Shown here piece by piece: positions 7,370-16,125 of a stretch of 53,628 bases of DNA. Positions within the stretch are counted from its first letter, which is position 1. Each line of letters starts with the position of its first letter. The stretch comes from an uncultured Calothrix sp. (GTDB lineage Bacteria > Cyanobacteriota > Cyanobacteriia > Cyanobacteriales > Nostocaceae), in NCBI GenBank assembly GCA_937973965.1, contig CALJJQ010000078.1:1-53628 (forward strand), read 5' to 3'. The notes beneath the pieces are model-generated. The model saw only the letters and a program-made list of their open reading frames with translations. It made no database searches and was not told where the DNA came from. The translations under genes were made by a program, and so were the position numbers.

Positions 7370-9535
7370 ATGTCTTACGAACCTCTACACCACAAGTATC
7401 GCCCAAAAACCTTTGCTGAACTCGTGGGACAAGAAGCGATCGCTACTACCCTCACCAATGCAATTCGGTCGGCAAAAATTGCGACTGCATACCTGTTTAC
7501 GGGTCCTCGTGGGACTGGTAAAACTTCGAGTGCGCGAATTTTAGCGAAATCCCTCAATTGTTTGAGTAGTCCGGTTCCGACTGCTGAACCCTGTGGGGTT
7601 TGTGATGCTTGTCAAGGAATTAGTAAGGGTTATGCCGTTGACGTGATTGAAATTGACGCAGCGAGTAACACGGGAGTAGATAATATTCGGGAAATTATCG
7701 AGAGAGCGCAATTTGCTCCTGTTCAGTGTCGGTATAAGGTATATGTGATTGATGAGTGTCACATGCTCAGTACGGCGGCGTTCAATGCGCTACTTAAGAC
7801 CTTAGAAGAACCACCGAAGCATGTTGTCTTTGTCCTCGCGACCACCGATCCACAACGGGTATTACCAACAATTATTTCCCGTTGTCAACGGTTTGATTAT
7901 CGACGTATTCCCCTAGAAGCAATGATTGCCCATTTAAGGCAGATTGCGATTAACGAAAATATTCCCATTCGCGAGGATGCAATTCGCTTAGTAGCTCAAT
8001 TATCCCAGGGTGGTTTGCGGGATGCGGAGAGTTTGTTAGACCAGTTAAGTTTGTTGTCGGGGGAAATTGTTCCCGAAAGTGTCTGGAATTTAGTCGGAAC
8101 CGTCAGCGAACGGGATTTGTTAAATTTAGTAGACGCGATCGCAACTGATAATCCCCAGGTGACAATTGAGTCGGTGCGGGCCATTTTAGATCGGGGACGA
8201 GAACCGTTAATTATTTTACATAATTTAGCTGGTTTTTATCGGGACTTACTGATTGCTAAGACTGCCCCTAATCGACCGGATTTAGTTGCCTGTACTGAGG
8301 AAACTTGGTCAGCGATGGTTAACTATGCTCAAAATTTTCCTGTTTCAGCCCTACTACACGGACAGCAGCACTTACGTAGTGCCGAGGTTCAACTCAAAAA
8401 TAGCACCCAACCCCGTTTATGGTTAGAGGTGACTTTACTCGGTTTATTACCTTCTGCGACTGTGACAAATACAACTGTCGTTACTAGTTCTTCCCCACCA
8501 GTTAGTAAAGCTAGTTTTTCTCCTCCATCCGTTGAGCAACCACCGACTCCACCACCTCCCCCAGCAGTTCATCCCCCCCAATCATCACCGACACCACCTC
8601 CACCAGTTCCCACTTCCCCACCAACAGTAGAACCTCCTCCCCCAACAATTCCCCCACCAGTTCAACCAGTTGAACAACCTGTAATGGAGGAATCGGTTGC
8701 ACCTGTCTACGACTATGGGCAAATATGGCAGCAGGTATTAATGCAGATTGAGCCAATTTCTCGACGAGAATTGCTCAGACAAATGTGTCAAGTTGTGTAT
8801 ATGGATGATATTTCGGCTAGAGTTGCAATTAAAAGTGCTTGGTACAAACGGGTGCAAGAAGATTTACCTGTGATTACTAGTGCTTTTAGTGCGGTTTTGA
8901 ATCGACATATTCATGTTTCTTTAGAAAGCGCCAATAATTTTCATTCCACCAATCATTTAGCAACTGAAAATCGTAGTCAAAGCTATCAATCTTTACCGAA
9001 AAATATTTCTTCTCCCCCAAGTAGTACTACTACTGTTAAATTACCCACCCATAGTTTTGTTAATCATCCGCAGGTTCAAAAGCATTCCCCCCAAACCCAT
9101 CAAGTTCAAAATCATTCATCCCAAACCTATCCAACTCCAAATTCACAGGTTCAAAATGATCAACATCCAACCCATCCCACACCAAATCCTCAAGTTCCAA
9201 ATTATCCAAACCAACCAGTTCAAACCAATAATTATCAATCACCCAGACCTACAGAACCAGGAGTTTCTCCATCTACACAAACACCCATTCCATCAAAAAT
9301 CGAAGCGGAAAATAAACAACCCTATAATCCACCAGTTGAAATCCAGGAAACACCAAAAAATCCAGTAGTTTCTTCCCCTGTTTCTAGTGTAGAAGTAGAA
9401 GCAATATTAAATGCAGCCAAAAAGCTAGCAGAGTTTTTTGATGGCAAAATAGTGACTGATCAAGATGGTTCCGATTTTGGTGCGATTGATAGTGGAATGG
9501 AATTTAGCGAAGAAATTGATGGTGGTGATGATTAG
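7370..9535 (+). CDS. dnaX: DNA polymerase III subunit gamma/tau
   Basis: This 721-residue clamp-loader ATPase has Walker A GPRGTGKT (45-52), four zinc-binding Cys (64, 75, 78, 81), Walker B VIDECH (126-131), sensor 1 ATTD and the SRC arginine-finger motif (170-172). After the AAA+ and collar domains (to about 370) comes a proline-rich linker (about 390-450), then a short folded domain (about 455-520). A long Gln/Asn/Pro/His-rich stretch of imperfect QVQN and PTPN repeats follows, then an acidic C-terminal end. ATG 7370 gives the family start MSYEPLHHKYRP; the in-frame TTG at 7358 is less likely. No intein is present, although some cyanobacterial dnaX genes carry one. The stop lies 5 bp from the convergent gene. 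Confidence 0.97.
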   Translation: MSYEPLHHKYRPKTFAELVGQEAIATTLTNAIRSAKIATAYLFTGPRGTGKTSSARILAKSLNCLSSPVPTAEPCGVCDACQGISKGYAVDVIEIDAASNTGVDNIREIIERAQFAPVQCRYKVYVIDECHMLSTAAFNALLKTLEEPPKHVVFVLATTDPQRVLPTIISRCQRFDYRRIPLEAMIAHLRQIAINENIPIREDAIRLVAQLSQGGLRDAESLLDQLSLLSGEIVPESVWNLVGTVSERDLLNLVDAIATDNPQVTIESVRAILDRGREPLIILHNLAGFYRDLLIAKTAPNRPDLVACTEETWSAMVNYAQNFPVSALLHGQQHLRSAEVQLKNSTQPRLWLEVTLLGLLPSATVTNTTVVTSSSPPVSKASFSPPSVEQPPTPPPPPAVHPPQSSPTPPPPVPTSPPTVEPPPPTIPPPVQPVEQPVMEESVAPVYDYGQIWQQVLMQIEPISRRELLRQMCQVVYMDDISARVAIKSAWYKRVQEDLPVITSAFSAVLNRHIHVSLESANNFHSTNHLATENRSQSYQSLPKNISSPPSSTTTVKLPTHSFVNHPQVQKHSPQTHQVQNHSSQTYPTPNSQVQNDQHPTHPTPNPQVPNYPNQPVQTNNYQSPRPTEPGVSPSTQTPIPSKIEAENKQPYNPPVEIQETPKNPVVSSPVSSVEVEAILNAAKKLAEFFDGKIVTDQDGSDFGAIDSGMEFSEEIDGGDD

Positions 9536-9540
9536 AACTT

Positions 9541-9915
9541 TTAAGGTGTTAAATTCAAGAGGAATTCAGGCACTTTGAGGATGTGGAAATAAACCAAAGC
9601 TGCCACAGCTATGGTATAAATTGTTGAACCACCCAAGCTAATCCATAAATCTCGCCTCAAGTTGCGTTTATCTTCATTTACAAACATATCCGTAGCTCCA
9701 AACTGCATCATTAAGATACCAAGTAAGTTAGAGAGCCAATATCCAACGATGGCTCCAGGTAAAAACCAAGTTGGGTTCAGCCAAGCTACTGCATAGGCAA
9801 ATATTAAGGCTATGGGCAAATTAAAAAATAGGTCATTCCACCAAGAAAGTGGGGATAACATATAACCAATAGCTATTAAGGCTCCACCACGCAGTTTTTT
9901 GAATAGGTTGATCAT
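9541..9915 (-). CDS. Small conserved membrane protein of unknown function
   Basis: This 124-residue protein has about three predicted membrane segments: residues 10-22 plus 30-47 (NLPIALIFAYAVAWL), 51-70 (LPGAIVGYWLSNLLGILMM) and 97-115 (IYTIAVAALVYFHIL). A charged loop, NEDKRNLRRD (80-89), lies before the last one. It has no catalytic motif and no signal peptide apart from the first helix. It is convergent with dnaX, with 5 bp between stop codons. It resembles hypothetical inner-membrane proteins of cyanobacteria, but I cannot name a family. The ATG at 9915 is the only good start. Confidence 0.7.
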   Translation of the reverse strand: MINLFKKLRGGALIAIGYMLSPLSWWNDLFFNLPIALIFAYAVAWLNPTWFLPGAIVGYWLSNLLGILMMQFGATDMFVNEDKRNLRRDLWISLGGSTIYTIAVAALVYFHILKVPEFLLNLTP

Positions 9916-9988
9916 TACTGTAAATAGGGTGAGTAGGGAGTGAGGAGTAGTAAATATTTTACAATCAAAAATCCAAAATCCTATTACC

Positions 9989-10100
9989 TTAACCTTGGGG
10001 TTCCAAACGAATTAATTCCCCAGCTAATTGGACAGGAGGATTGCCACCATCACCAATCGCCACTAACATGGTGTTATCGGGCAACCAGGTGGTATACCAG
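9989..10100 (-). pseudogene. PQQ-dependent sugar dehydrogenase fragment
   Basis: The minus strand reads a short open stretch containing WLPDNTMLVAIGDGGNPP and LAGELIRLEP, a block I recognise from soluble PQQ-type sugar or sorbosone dehydrogenases (COG2133 type). Only about 37 codons remain before a stop, with no start codon. It is a remnant of a deleted gene. A 62-codon plus-strand frame across the same bases is an artefact. Confidence 0.6.
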
Positions 10101-10307
10101 GACTATATTTTACTTTGGTACACTTTGAGCAACCAACTGTGTCCGCGATATCGCATCTTTAATCTCTATACAATGAATACATGCAACGCCTAATCATAGA
10201 TTCAGGTATTAATTTGAATTTGCAACAAATGTATTGGCATTTTATTGAGAAATTTTACTAATAGTGATGATATCATTAGGTGGTTTAAAGAAAATGGTAT
10301 TCAGAAA

Positions 10308-11195
10308 ATGAAAACCATCTTACGTTTTTTGGGATTGGGATTGACAGCTTTAAGTTTAATTTTCTTAACGAATTGTACTCCATCGTCAGAGATTGTTAAT
10401 AGTACGACAACTTCTGATGCTACGACTGTTGCAACAACATCTAGTGATTACGCAGAGCAAGTTCAAGCTGGAGTGAAGTATTTTCGGGAACAAGCTCAAG
10501 AACAGCTACCACTAGTTGAAAAGTTATTAGAAGCGTTAAAAAGTGGCAATATCGAAGCAGCGAAGACAGCTTACGTCAATTCTCGTCCTCTCTACGAGGA
10601 AATTGAAATCTTAGCAAAGAATTTTCCGCAAGAAGATACTGATATTGATGCTCGTCCCTATGCTTTCGATGCAGGAGAAAAAGACAAAGCGTTTAAAGGT
10701 TTTCATCGCATAGAAGCTTTGATTTATCGGGATGGGGATTTAAAAGCAGCTATTCCCTATACTGAAGAGTTAATTGCAAGTGTTAAATCCTTGACCAAAA
10801 AATTAAACGACCCCAGTAATTTTAATGCCAAAGACCACTTCGAGGGTATGATTGCGATCGCGACTGAAGTTCCAGCAAAGAAAATATCCAGTGAGGAAGA
10901 AACCTGGTCTGACCAGAGTATACTCATCTTTAAGCACAATTGGATTGGCATTTATTCTCAATATGAACCATTTGCCAAGCTGGTTACAGAAAAGGATGCG
11001 AATTTAGCTCAAAAGGTCGAGTCAGCTTATCGAGCTTGTTTGAAGACTGTAGAACCGCTCTTTACCGAGGGAAAAGTTGCTGCTAAACCTTATAGTTCCC
11101 TTAACATCCAACAGCGAAATGCTATTGTCAAAGCTAGTTATGAGTTCCGGGATGCTTTAATCAAAGCTCGCGACACACTCGGTATTCCAGCTTAA
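10308..11195 (+). CDS. EfeM/EfeO-type imelysin lipoprotein
   Basis: This 295-residue protein has a lipoprotein signal (hydrophobic core, then LTNC with Cys23 as the lipidated residue) and a Ser/Thr linker. An all-helical imelysin/M75 domain (about 48-290) follows, with the signature FHRIEALIYRDGD, whose HxxE is His133 and Glu136. EfeO/EfeM proteins sit in the periplasm and are tied to ferrous or other metal uptake with an EfeU permease. No efeU or efeB is next to it, so it is a lone component here. ATG 10308 is chosen because it gives a proper signal peptide; the in-frame TTG at 10245 would add 21 polar residues. A 10-bp palindrome, atgatatcat, lies about 35 bp upstream. Confidence 0.85.
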   Translation: MKTILRFLGLGLTALSLIFLTNCTPSSEIVNSTTTSDATTVATTSSDYAEQVQAGVKYFREQAQEQLPLVEKLLEALKSGNIEAAKTAYVNSRPLYEEIEILAKNFPQEDTDIDARPYAFDAGEKDKAFKGFHRIEALIYRDGDLKAAIPYTEELIASVKSLTKKLNDPSNFNAKDHFEGMIAIATEVPAKKISSEEETWSDQSILIFKHNWIGIYSQYEPFAKLVTEKDANLAQKVESAYRACLKTVEPLFTEGKVAAKPYSSLNIQQRNAIVKASYEFRDALIKARDTLGIPA

Positions 11196-11512
11196 TCTAT
11201 ATTGCATTATTGCATTGATTCAGTTAACCATGTAGCTGACAAATGAAACAAGATGGGTGACTGAAATTAAAAAGTGCAAGAAAATATGGACATAATGCAA
11301 GTGGGCATAGAAAATACTATGACCCACTCTAGCATAAGAGGTTATTTGTCAAGTATTAATTATCACCATTTTGACTATCGTCCTGACTCTGGACATGGGG
11401 TTATCAAGCTGATTTTTCCTTCGAGAGTACAGACGCGACATGTCGCGTCTCTCCCTGCTCCCAAAAACGATAATTCAAGTATTAAAATCGACTTTGAAAA
11501 CACCCTCTCAGA
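11196..11512. other. Intergenic region with a palindrome
   Basis: This is a convergent spacer of about 317 bp. It contains the perfect 20-bp palindrome agacgcgacatgtcgcgtct at 11431-11450, a member of the gagacgcg family. A 105-codon plus-strand frame here overlaps the next gene antisense and shows no protein-like features. Nothing else is seen. Confidence 0.5.
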
Positions 11513-12409
11513 TTACACCCTTACTTTTACCTGTAACCAGTTAATAATTTCCGCGTTAACTACTTCTGGAACCTCATCATGGGGACAATGACCAGCATTT
11601 TCAATCGGAATAATCTCAATATCCTTACCCTCAGCACGTGCTTGTTCATAAATTTTTGCCCCTGTAATCGGTGTCCAGGGGTCGTCTGCACCCCAAATGA
11701 CCAGTAGGGGTACGGTGACTGCGGGTAATAATTCCTCCGGACTATCACCTGGGGGTGCGGTCAAAATTGCAGCAAATACCTGTTGCGCTCCGGGTTCACA
11801 GGAGGGTGCGTATAGCATTTCCACCAGTTCTTCGGTGACGGCTTCGCGACGACGATAAACTTGGTAAAGGGTACGCCGAATCTGGGATTTACGACGAATA
11901 CTATTAAAAACGATTGTACCTGTGAGGGGATGGCTAACTAAACGACTAAAACTAGCCATGACAAACCGTAACACTGGGTTTAATTCGTGGGGACGATGAC
12001 TCAATCCACCCGCAGAATTAATTAATACTGCTCCTTGAGTAATTTCCGGATGGCGATTGGCGATGGTCAGGGCAATTAAAGCACCGATGGAATTGCCGAT
12101 AAATACGCTGGGTTGTTGGATATGTTCTTGCCAAAAATCCTTGATTAGCTCAACCCAGATATCTATACTGTAGGCGATCGCTGCTTTATCGGAACCGCCA
12201 AAACCCAATAAATCTAAGGCAAATACTCGATAGCCGGCGGCGGCAAGGGCAGGTATATTTTTACGCCAATGACCAATGGATGCACCAAATCCATGAATTA
12301 ATACTAATGGTTGACCTTGACCCTGGACGGTGTATTGAATTTTGTAATTTTGCCATGTCCAAGTTTGGGTTTCGATGGACGCAGAGAGGGATATCGCTGG
12401 AGTAACCAC
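11513..12409 (-). CDS. Alpha/beta-fold hydrolase
   Basis: This 298-residue cytoplasmic hydrolase has the oxyanion motif LIHGFGAS (37-44), nucleophile elbow GNSIG (105-109, Ser107), acid Asp in WGADDPW (about 240-246) and catalytic His in NAGHCPHDE (about 272-280). A helical lid spans about 130-210. Family members cleave esters, epoxides, C-C bonds or halides; this subgroup is common in cyanobacteria and plastids without an assigned substrate. The start is GTG at 12409, as no ATG precedes the conserved core. The promoter would lie in the 212-bp gap shared with the divergent aminotransferase gene. The substrate is unknown. Confidence 0.85.
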   Translation of the reverse strand: MVTPAISLSASIETQTWTWQNYKIQYTVQGQGQPLVLIHGFGASIGHWRKNIPALAAAGYRVFALDLLGFGGSDKAAIAYSIDIWVELIKDFWQEHIQQPSVFIGNSIGALIALTIANRHPEITQGAVLINSAGGLSHRPHELNPVLRFVMASFSRLVSHPLTGTIVFNSIRRKSQIRRTLYQVYRRREAVTEELVEMLYAPSCEPGAQQVFAAILTAPPGDSPEELLPAVTVPLLVIWGADDPWTPITGAKIYEQARAEGKDIEIIPIENAGHCPHDEVPEVVNAEIINWLQVKVRV

Positions 12410-12621
12410 AGATGTACTTAATGAAGATTTATAAAGTAGTCTTTCATATTTTAACGGGTATGGGACAGTTAGACAGGGCGATCGCCATCATCTTGGGAAG
12501 CAATGGGATATGCTGTAATAGGCAGAATTTGGAGACAGTCAAGGAATAGACCAAGGTTGACTGTTAACTGCTTGCTAAATACTTTCCGGAAGCGCAAACG
12601 GGAGATTGGAACAGGATTGTT

Positions 12622-13791
12622 ATGAAATTGGCAGCAAGAGTAAGTCAGGTGACTCCTTCGATGACCCTAGCGATCGCCGCAAAAGCAAAGGCGATGAAGG
12701 GGGAAGGAATTGATGTTTGTAGTTTTAGTACGGGGGAACCAGATTTTGATACTCCCCATCATATCAAAGTTGCTGCCATTAAGGCCTTAGAAGACGGTAA
12801 AACTAAGTATGGGCCAGCAGCAGGGGAACCAGCTTTACGGGAAGCGATCGCGGCTAAGTTACAACGGGAAAATAATTTGAATTATCCTCCGGAGCAGGTA
12901 ATCGTTACCAATGGGGGTAAGCAATCTCTGTATAATTTGATGGTTGCCTTGATTGAACCAGGGGATGAGGTGATTATTCCTGCACCCTATTGGTTAAGCT
13001 ATCCGGAGATGGTGACTTTAGCTGGAGGAAAATCGGTAATTATTGAAGCAACTGTGGAGAATGGCTATAAAATTACCCCAGAACAACTTCAGCAAGCTAT
13101 CACCCCCAAAACCAAACTATTTATCCTTAATTCCCCTTCCAACCCCACCGGGATGGTTTATACCCCAGAGGAAATCAAAGCTTTAGCCCAGGTGATTGTC
13201 AAAGCAGATATTTTTGTCGTTGCCGACGAAATCTATGAAAAAATTCTTTACGATGGAGCCACACACCTGAGTATTGGTTCCCTGGGGACAGAAATATTAG
13301 AACGCACCATTGTTAGTAACGGCTTTGCCAAAGGATATGCCATGACCGGGTGGCGAATTGGTTATTTAGCAGGACCAGTTGAGTTGATTAAGGCCACAAT
13401 TACCATCCAAAGCCATAGTACATCAAATGTGTGTACCTTTGCCCAATATGGTGCGATCGCCGCGCTAACAGGTTCCCAGGAGTGTGTGGAAACCATGCGT
13501 CAAGCCTTTGCTAAACGTCGGGAAGTGATGTATGCACGTTTAAATGCTATCCCCGGTTTAACCTGTCCTCGACCTGATGGTGCATTTTACTTGTTTCCCG
13601 ATATCAGTCAAACGGGATTGAAATCCCCGGATTTTTGTAATGCCTTATTGGAAGAGCAGCAAGTCGCTGTAATTCCCGGTATTGCCTTTGGTGCTGATAA
13701 TAATATTCGCCTTTCCTATGCTACAGACATGGAAACCATTGAAAAGGGTATGGATAGACTAGAAAAGTTTGTCCAATCCAAATTGGGATAA
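12622..13791 (+). CDS. Class I pyridoxal-phosphate aminotransferase (aspartate aminotransferase type)
   Basis: This 389-residue enzyme is of fold type I. PLP contacts are the SNPTG motif (Asn174), Asp202 and Tyr205 (VADEIYE), Schiff-base Lys237 ([12 protein letters not shown]) and substrate-carboxylate Arg245. Length and the N-terminal [11 protein letters not shown] match the Ib subgroup of aspartate and related aminotransferases, some of which also accept prephenate in Tyr/Phe synthesis. The reaction would move an amino group between aspartate (or arogenate) and a 2-oxo acid in the cytoplasm. It is monocistronic, with ATG at 12622. After the stop, a hairpin with arms ggtgcgt/acgcacc lies near 13826-13852 without a T run. 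Confidence 0.93.
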   Translation: MKLAARVSQVTPSMTLAIAAKAKAMKGEGIDVCSFSTGEPDFDTPHHIKVAAIKALEDGKTKYGPAAGEPALREAIAAKLQRENNLNYPPEQVIVTNGGKQSLYNLMVALIEPGDEVIIPAPYWLSYPEMVTLAGGKSVIIEATVENGYKITPEQLQQAITPKTKLFILNSPSNPTGMVYTPEEIKALAQVIVKADIFVVADEIYEKILYDGATHLSIGSLGTEILERTIVSNGFAKGYAMTGWRIGYLAGPVELIKATITIQSHSTSNVCTFAQYGAIAALTGSQECVETMRQAFAKRREVMYARLNAIPGLTCPRPDGAFYLFPDISQTGLKSPDFCNALLEEQQVAVIPGIAFGADNNIRLSYATDMETIEKGMDRLEKFVQSKLG

Positions 13792-13888
13792 AAAAACACA
13801 GTGATTTAGGAGTATTAATTGAGGGTGCGTGAGAAAGAAGTTCGTAACGCACCAAACCCCATCTAAACCTTCATCATACCCAAATCAG

Positions 13889-14093
13889 ATGATGTCCGGA
13901 CAATCAACCATAATATAGAAGAAGGGTGCAGTCAAAGAGCGATCGCCTTGGGCCGAAACGAATCAAAATCGAGGAGCATCTTAGCCTGGATGAATTGGAG
14001 ATACGATACCGTCAAGCAAAAGAAGGTGTCGAGCGAACACATTATCAAATAATATGATGTCCGGTTAATTATGGTTAATTAACCGGACATCAT
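13889..14093. mobile_element. Truncated IS element with a long terminal hairpin
   Basis: The outer ends are atgatgtccgg (13889) and ccggacatcat (to 14093). A second inward copy at 14054 forms, with the right end, a hairpin of 17-bp perfect arms (atgatgtccggttaatt) and loop atggtt. Between the ends is the start of an IS630-type transposase. This fits an element that lost most of its gene by internal deletion or by a nested insertion at the right end. Confidence 0.65.
13941..14057 (+). pseudogene. IS630-type transposase, N-terminal fragment
   Basis: The frame contains HLSLDELEIRYRQAKEG and VERTHYQII, the N-terminal helix-turn-helix start of IS630-type transposases as I recall it. A TGA created by the inserted terminal repeat then ends it after about 38 codons. 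It is not from the same copy as the C-terminal piece at 43-234, because the surrounding inverted repeats differ. Confidence 0.65.
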
Positions 14094-14329
14094 ATCACTC
14101 ATGGCAAATCAGCAAGAGGCTGACGAAAAAATTTATATATACTTTTGTGATTATACTTACTTCAACTATAGGAATCCGGTTTGGTTTTTGAATCCATCTA
14201 TTGGGGTGAGGGAGTAGGGAGTAGTGAGTAGAAATTGTACTGAGTTTTGTTCAATATTCAAATAGGAGTCCTATATCATTCCTCTATATTTACCGATTCA
14301 AAAAATGTTTGCCACACATCCAGACCATG

Positions 14330-14350
14330 AGACGTAGCAGTGCTACGTCT
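14330..14350. repeat. agacgtagca/tgctacgtct palindrome
   Basis: The 10-bp arms are separated by one base. It lies in the spacer upstream of the Rpn-type gene. The same motif occurs at 16042-16077 with longer arms. The rest of 14094-14557 holds ACTCCCT-type heptamers (about 14210-14230) and no gene. Confidence 0.7.
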
Positions 14351-14557
14351 CTACAAAATTCATCTGTCGCATTCTTTTTTCAAATCGGTATTACCTCAAC
14401 TCATCAGCATCGATTAGCCCTAGCCAACAATCGATAACTCTGCCACCACATAATTCTACTTGAAAGCAACTTTAAATAATTCTAAATATTCTTATCTTTA
14501 AAAATCATCAATTTCTTGTAATTGTATGATATTTAATATCTACCAAGGGCAGCTTGA

Positions 14558-15382
14558 GTGAGTTTTGATAACATTTGTAAATTGCTAGCAGAAAAGTATC
14601 CAGCCGATTTTGTTCACTGGCTAATTGGTGGACAATCCCTCAACATCCGGGTGTTAAAAACCGAGTTAAGTTTGGAGCCAATTCGAGCAGATTCGCTCAT
14701 TTTTATACAAGCGGATGGCTTAATTTTACATATCGAGTTTCAGACTATTACCCAATCTAAACCTGCGATTCCCTTTCGAGAGCTTGATTATTCTGTCAGG
14801 TTAAAACGTCAATATCAGTGTCCAGTTGTACAAGTAGTTATCTTCCTACAGGAAACAGATCACGAAATTGCCTATACTGAGCAATACGTGGATGATACGA
14901 CGATACATCATTACCGTGTGGTGAGGATGTGGGAGCAAGATGCAAGCTTTTTCTTGAGTAATTCGGCTTTATTACCGCTAGCACCTTTGTGTCGAACGGA
15001 TTCTCCACGGGAATTATTATCCCAGGTTGCCCAGGAAATCGCTAAAATTGCGGATAGGGAGACAAGGCAAAATACGGCAGCTTGTACTGAGATTTTAGCA
15101 GGGTTGAGATTTGAAAAGGATTTGATTCGTCAGTTGTTGAGCGAGAATATTATGCAGGAATCGGTTATTTATCAAGATATTTTACAGAAGGGTGAGCAGA
15201 AAGAGGCTTTTCGCTTCTTAAATCGGCAGTTAAATCGGCGGTTTGGGGAAATTGATTCGTCGATAATTGAACGTGTTCGGGTATTGTCCACGGAACAGCT
15301 AGAAATGTTGGGGGAAGAATTTTTGAGTTTTTCTGATGTTTCTGATTTGGTTGATTGGTTGGAAAATCATAGGAGCAGTTAA
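14558..15382 (+). CDS. Rpn-family putative PD-(D/E)XK nuclease with DUF4351 C-terminus
   Basis: This 274-residue protein is of a type multicopy in cyanobacteria. The N-terminal PD-(D/E)XK-like core has Glu36, Asp45 (PIRAD) and Glu60/Gln62 (HIEFQ), as expected of Rpn (recombination-promoting nuclease, once called transposase_31) proteins. A helical region (about 150-205) and a C-terminal DUF4351-like segment (LNRQLNRRFGEID to DLVDWLEN, about 217-268) follow. Rpn proteins in E. coli cut DNA and raise recombination; the cyanobacterial versions are largely untested. The start is GTG at 14558, giving the family start MSFDNICK. The stop overlaps that of the convergent reductase gene within ttaa at 15379-15382. 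It sits beside transposase debris. Confidence 0.85.
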   Translation: MSFDNICKLLAEKYPADFVHWLIGGQSLNIRVLKTELSLEPIRADSLIFIQADGLILHIEFQTITQSKPAIPFRELDYSVRLKRQYQCPVVQVVIFLQETDHEIAYTEQYVDDTTIHHYRVVRMWEQDASFFLSNSALLPLAPLCRTDSPRELLSQVAQEIAKIADRETRQNTAACTEILAGLRFEKDLIRQLLSENIMQESVIYQDILQKGEQKEAFRFLNRQLNRRFGEIDSSIIERVRVLSTEQLEMLGEEFLSFSDVSDLVDWLENHRSS

Positions 15383-15975
15383 ACCTGATCATGAATTATA
15401 ATGACTTTGTAGTATAGCATTACAACTCCATTTCCATAAATTTTGCTATCAGTCAGTTCCAAAGTAGATTGTCGAATTACTCCAGAAAATAACGGAATAC
15501 CTGAACCCATCAAAAACGGATTTATCTTCAAAATGAGTTGATCAACTAAGCTATTTTCAAACAGTGTTGTGGCTAAACTTGCACCACCACATAACCAAAT
15601 ACCCTTACCAGTCTGATTTTTAAGCGCTGTCACCAGTTCAACAGCATTTTCAGAAACAAGTTGAACATTTTCGTCTGGACTTTTTTGTAAAGTCCGTGAG
15701 AAAACATACTGTTTCATGTGGGAATAGGGACTGGTCACACCCTCTTTTAAACCGATTTCATAGGTTTTCCGTCCCATGAAAACAGTATCAAACCACTTGT
15801 TCTCGGAGTTGATTCCCATGACACCACGAAGGTGAGATGGAACAGTCTCCGGAAAAGAGGAAAATAAATCGGCAAAATATTCACCATCCTGGGAAAAGGC
15901 ATCATGTGAACCATCGGTGTGAGCAATAAATCCATCAACACTGCAAGCCACATAATATGTTATTTTTGCATACAT
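15379..15975 (-). CDS. Dihydrofolate reductase-like (RibD C-terminal domain) protein
   Basis: This 198-residue protein has the DHFR/RibD-C fold: start KITYYVACSVDGFIA (4-18), the NADPH-site FMGRKTYEIG (about 65-74) and the glycine motif WLCGGASLA (about 128-136). A C-terminal strand pair follows, with NPFLMGSGIPLF. Related YyaP/YwjB-type proteins are annotated as dihydrofolate reductase family but their substrate is not established. It is not a true FolA, because the folate-binding Asp region is replaced by DGFIAHTDGS. The ATG is at 15975. The gene is convergent with the Rpn-type gene, with stop codons overlapping. Confidence 0.85.
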   Translation of the reverse strand: MYAKITYYVACSVDGFIAHTDGSHDAFSQDGEYFADLFSSFPETVPSHLRGVMGINSENKWFDTVFMGRKTYEIGLKEGVTSPYSHMKQYVFSRTLQKSPDENVQLVSENAVELVTALKNQTGKGIWLCGGASLATTLFENSLVDQLILKINPFLMGSGIPLFSGVIRQSTLELTDSKIYGNGVVMLYYKVIIIHDQV

Positions 15976-16041
15976 AGTAAATTGCCTAACTAGATTTATC
16001 TGTTGTTAACTATTGACTGTCAATAATCAACCGTTATTGAT

Positions 16042-16077
16042 AAATGTAGAGACATAGCAATGCTACGTCTCTACATT
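16042..16077. repeat. aaatgtagagac palindrome
   Basis: The arms aaatgtagagacatagca and tgctacgtctctacattt pair with one mismatch. It lies in the spacer between the reductase gene and the ABC transporter and may cap transcripts, but no T run follows. Confidence 0.65.
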
Positions 16078-16125
16078 TGCAAAATTTTCAATTCATATTT
16101 CTATTCAGCAATGGGAATATACAAC

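Noticed and set aside
9057-9368. 103-codon Ile/Lys/Pro-rich frame inside dnaX
   Set aside because: It is an alternate frame of the low-complexity repeat region of dnaX.
7358-9535. Programmed frameshift or intein in dnaX
   Set aside because: No A-rich slippery heptamer with a following stem was found after the AAA+ domains, and the ATPase core reads through without an insert.
10255-10285. Fur box upstream of the EfeO-like gene
   Set aside because: Only a 10-bp palindrome (atgatatcat) is present; the match to the 19-bp Fur box is poor.
11274-11591. 105-codon plus-strand frame
   Set aside because: It runs across an intergenic palindrome and antisense into the hydrolase gene; no coding features.
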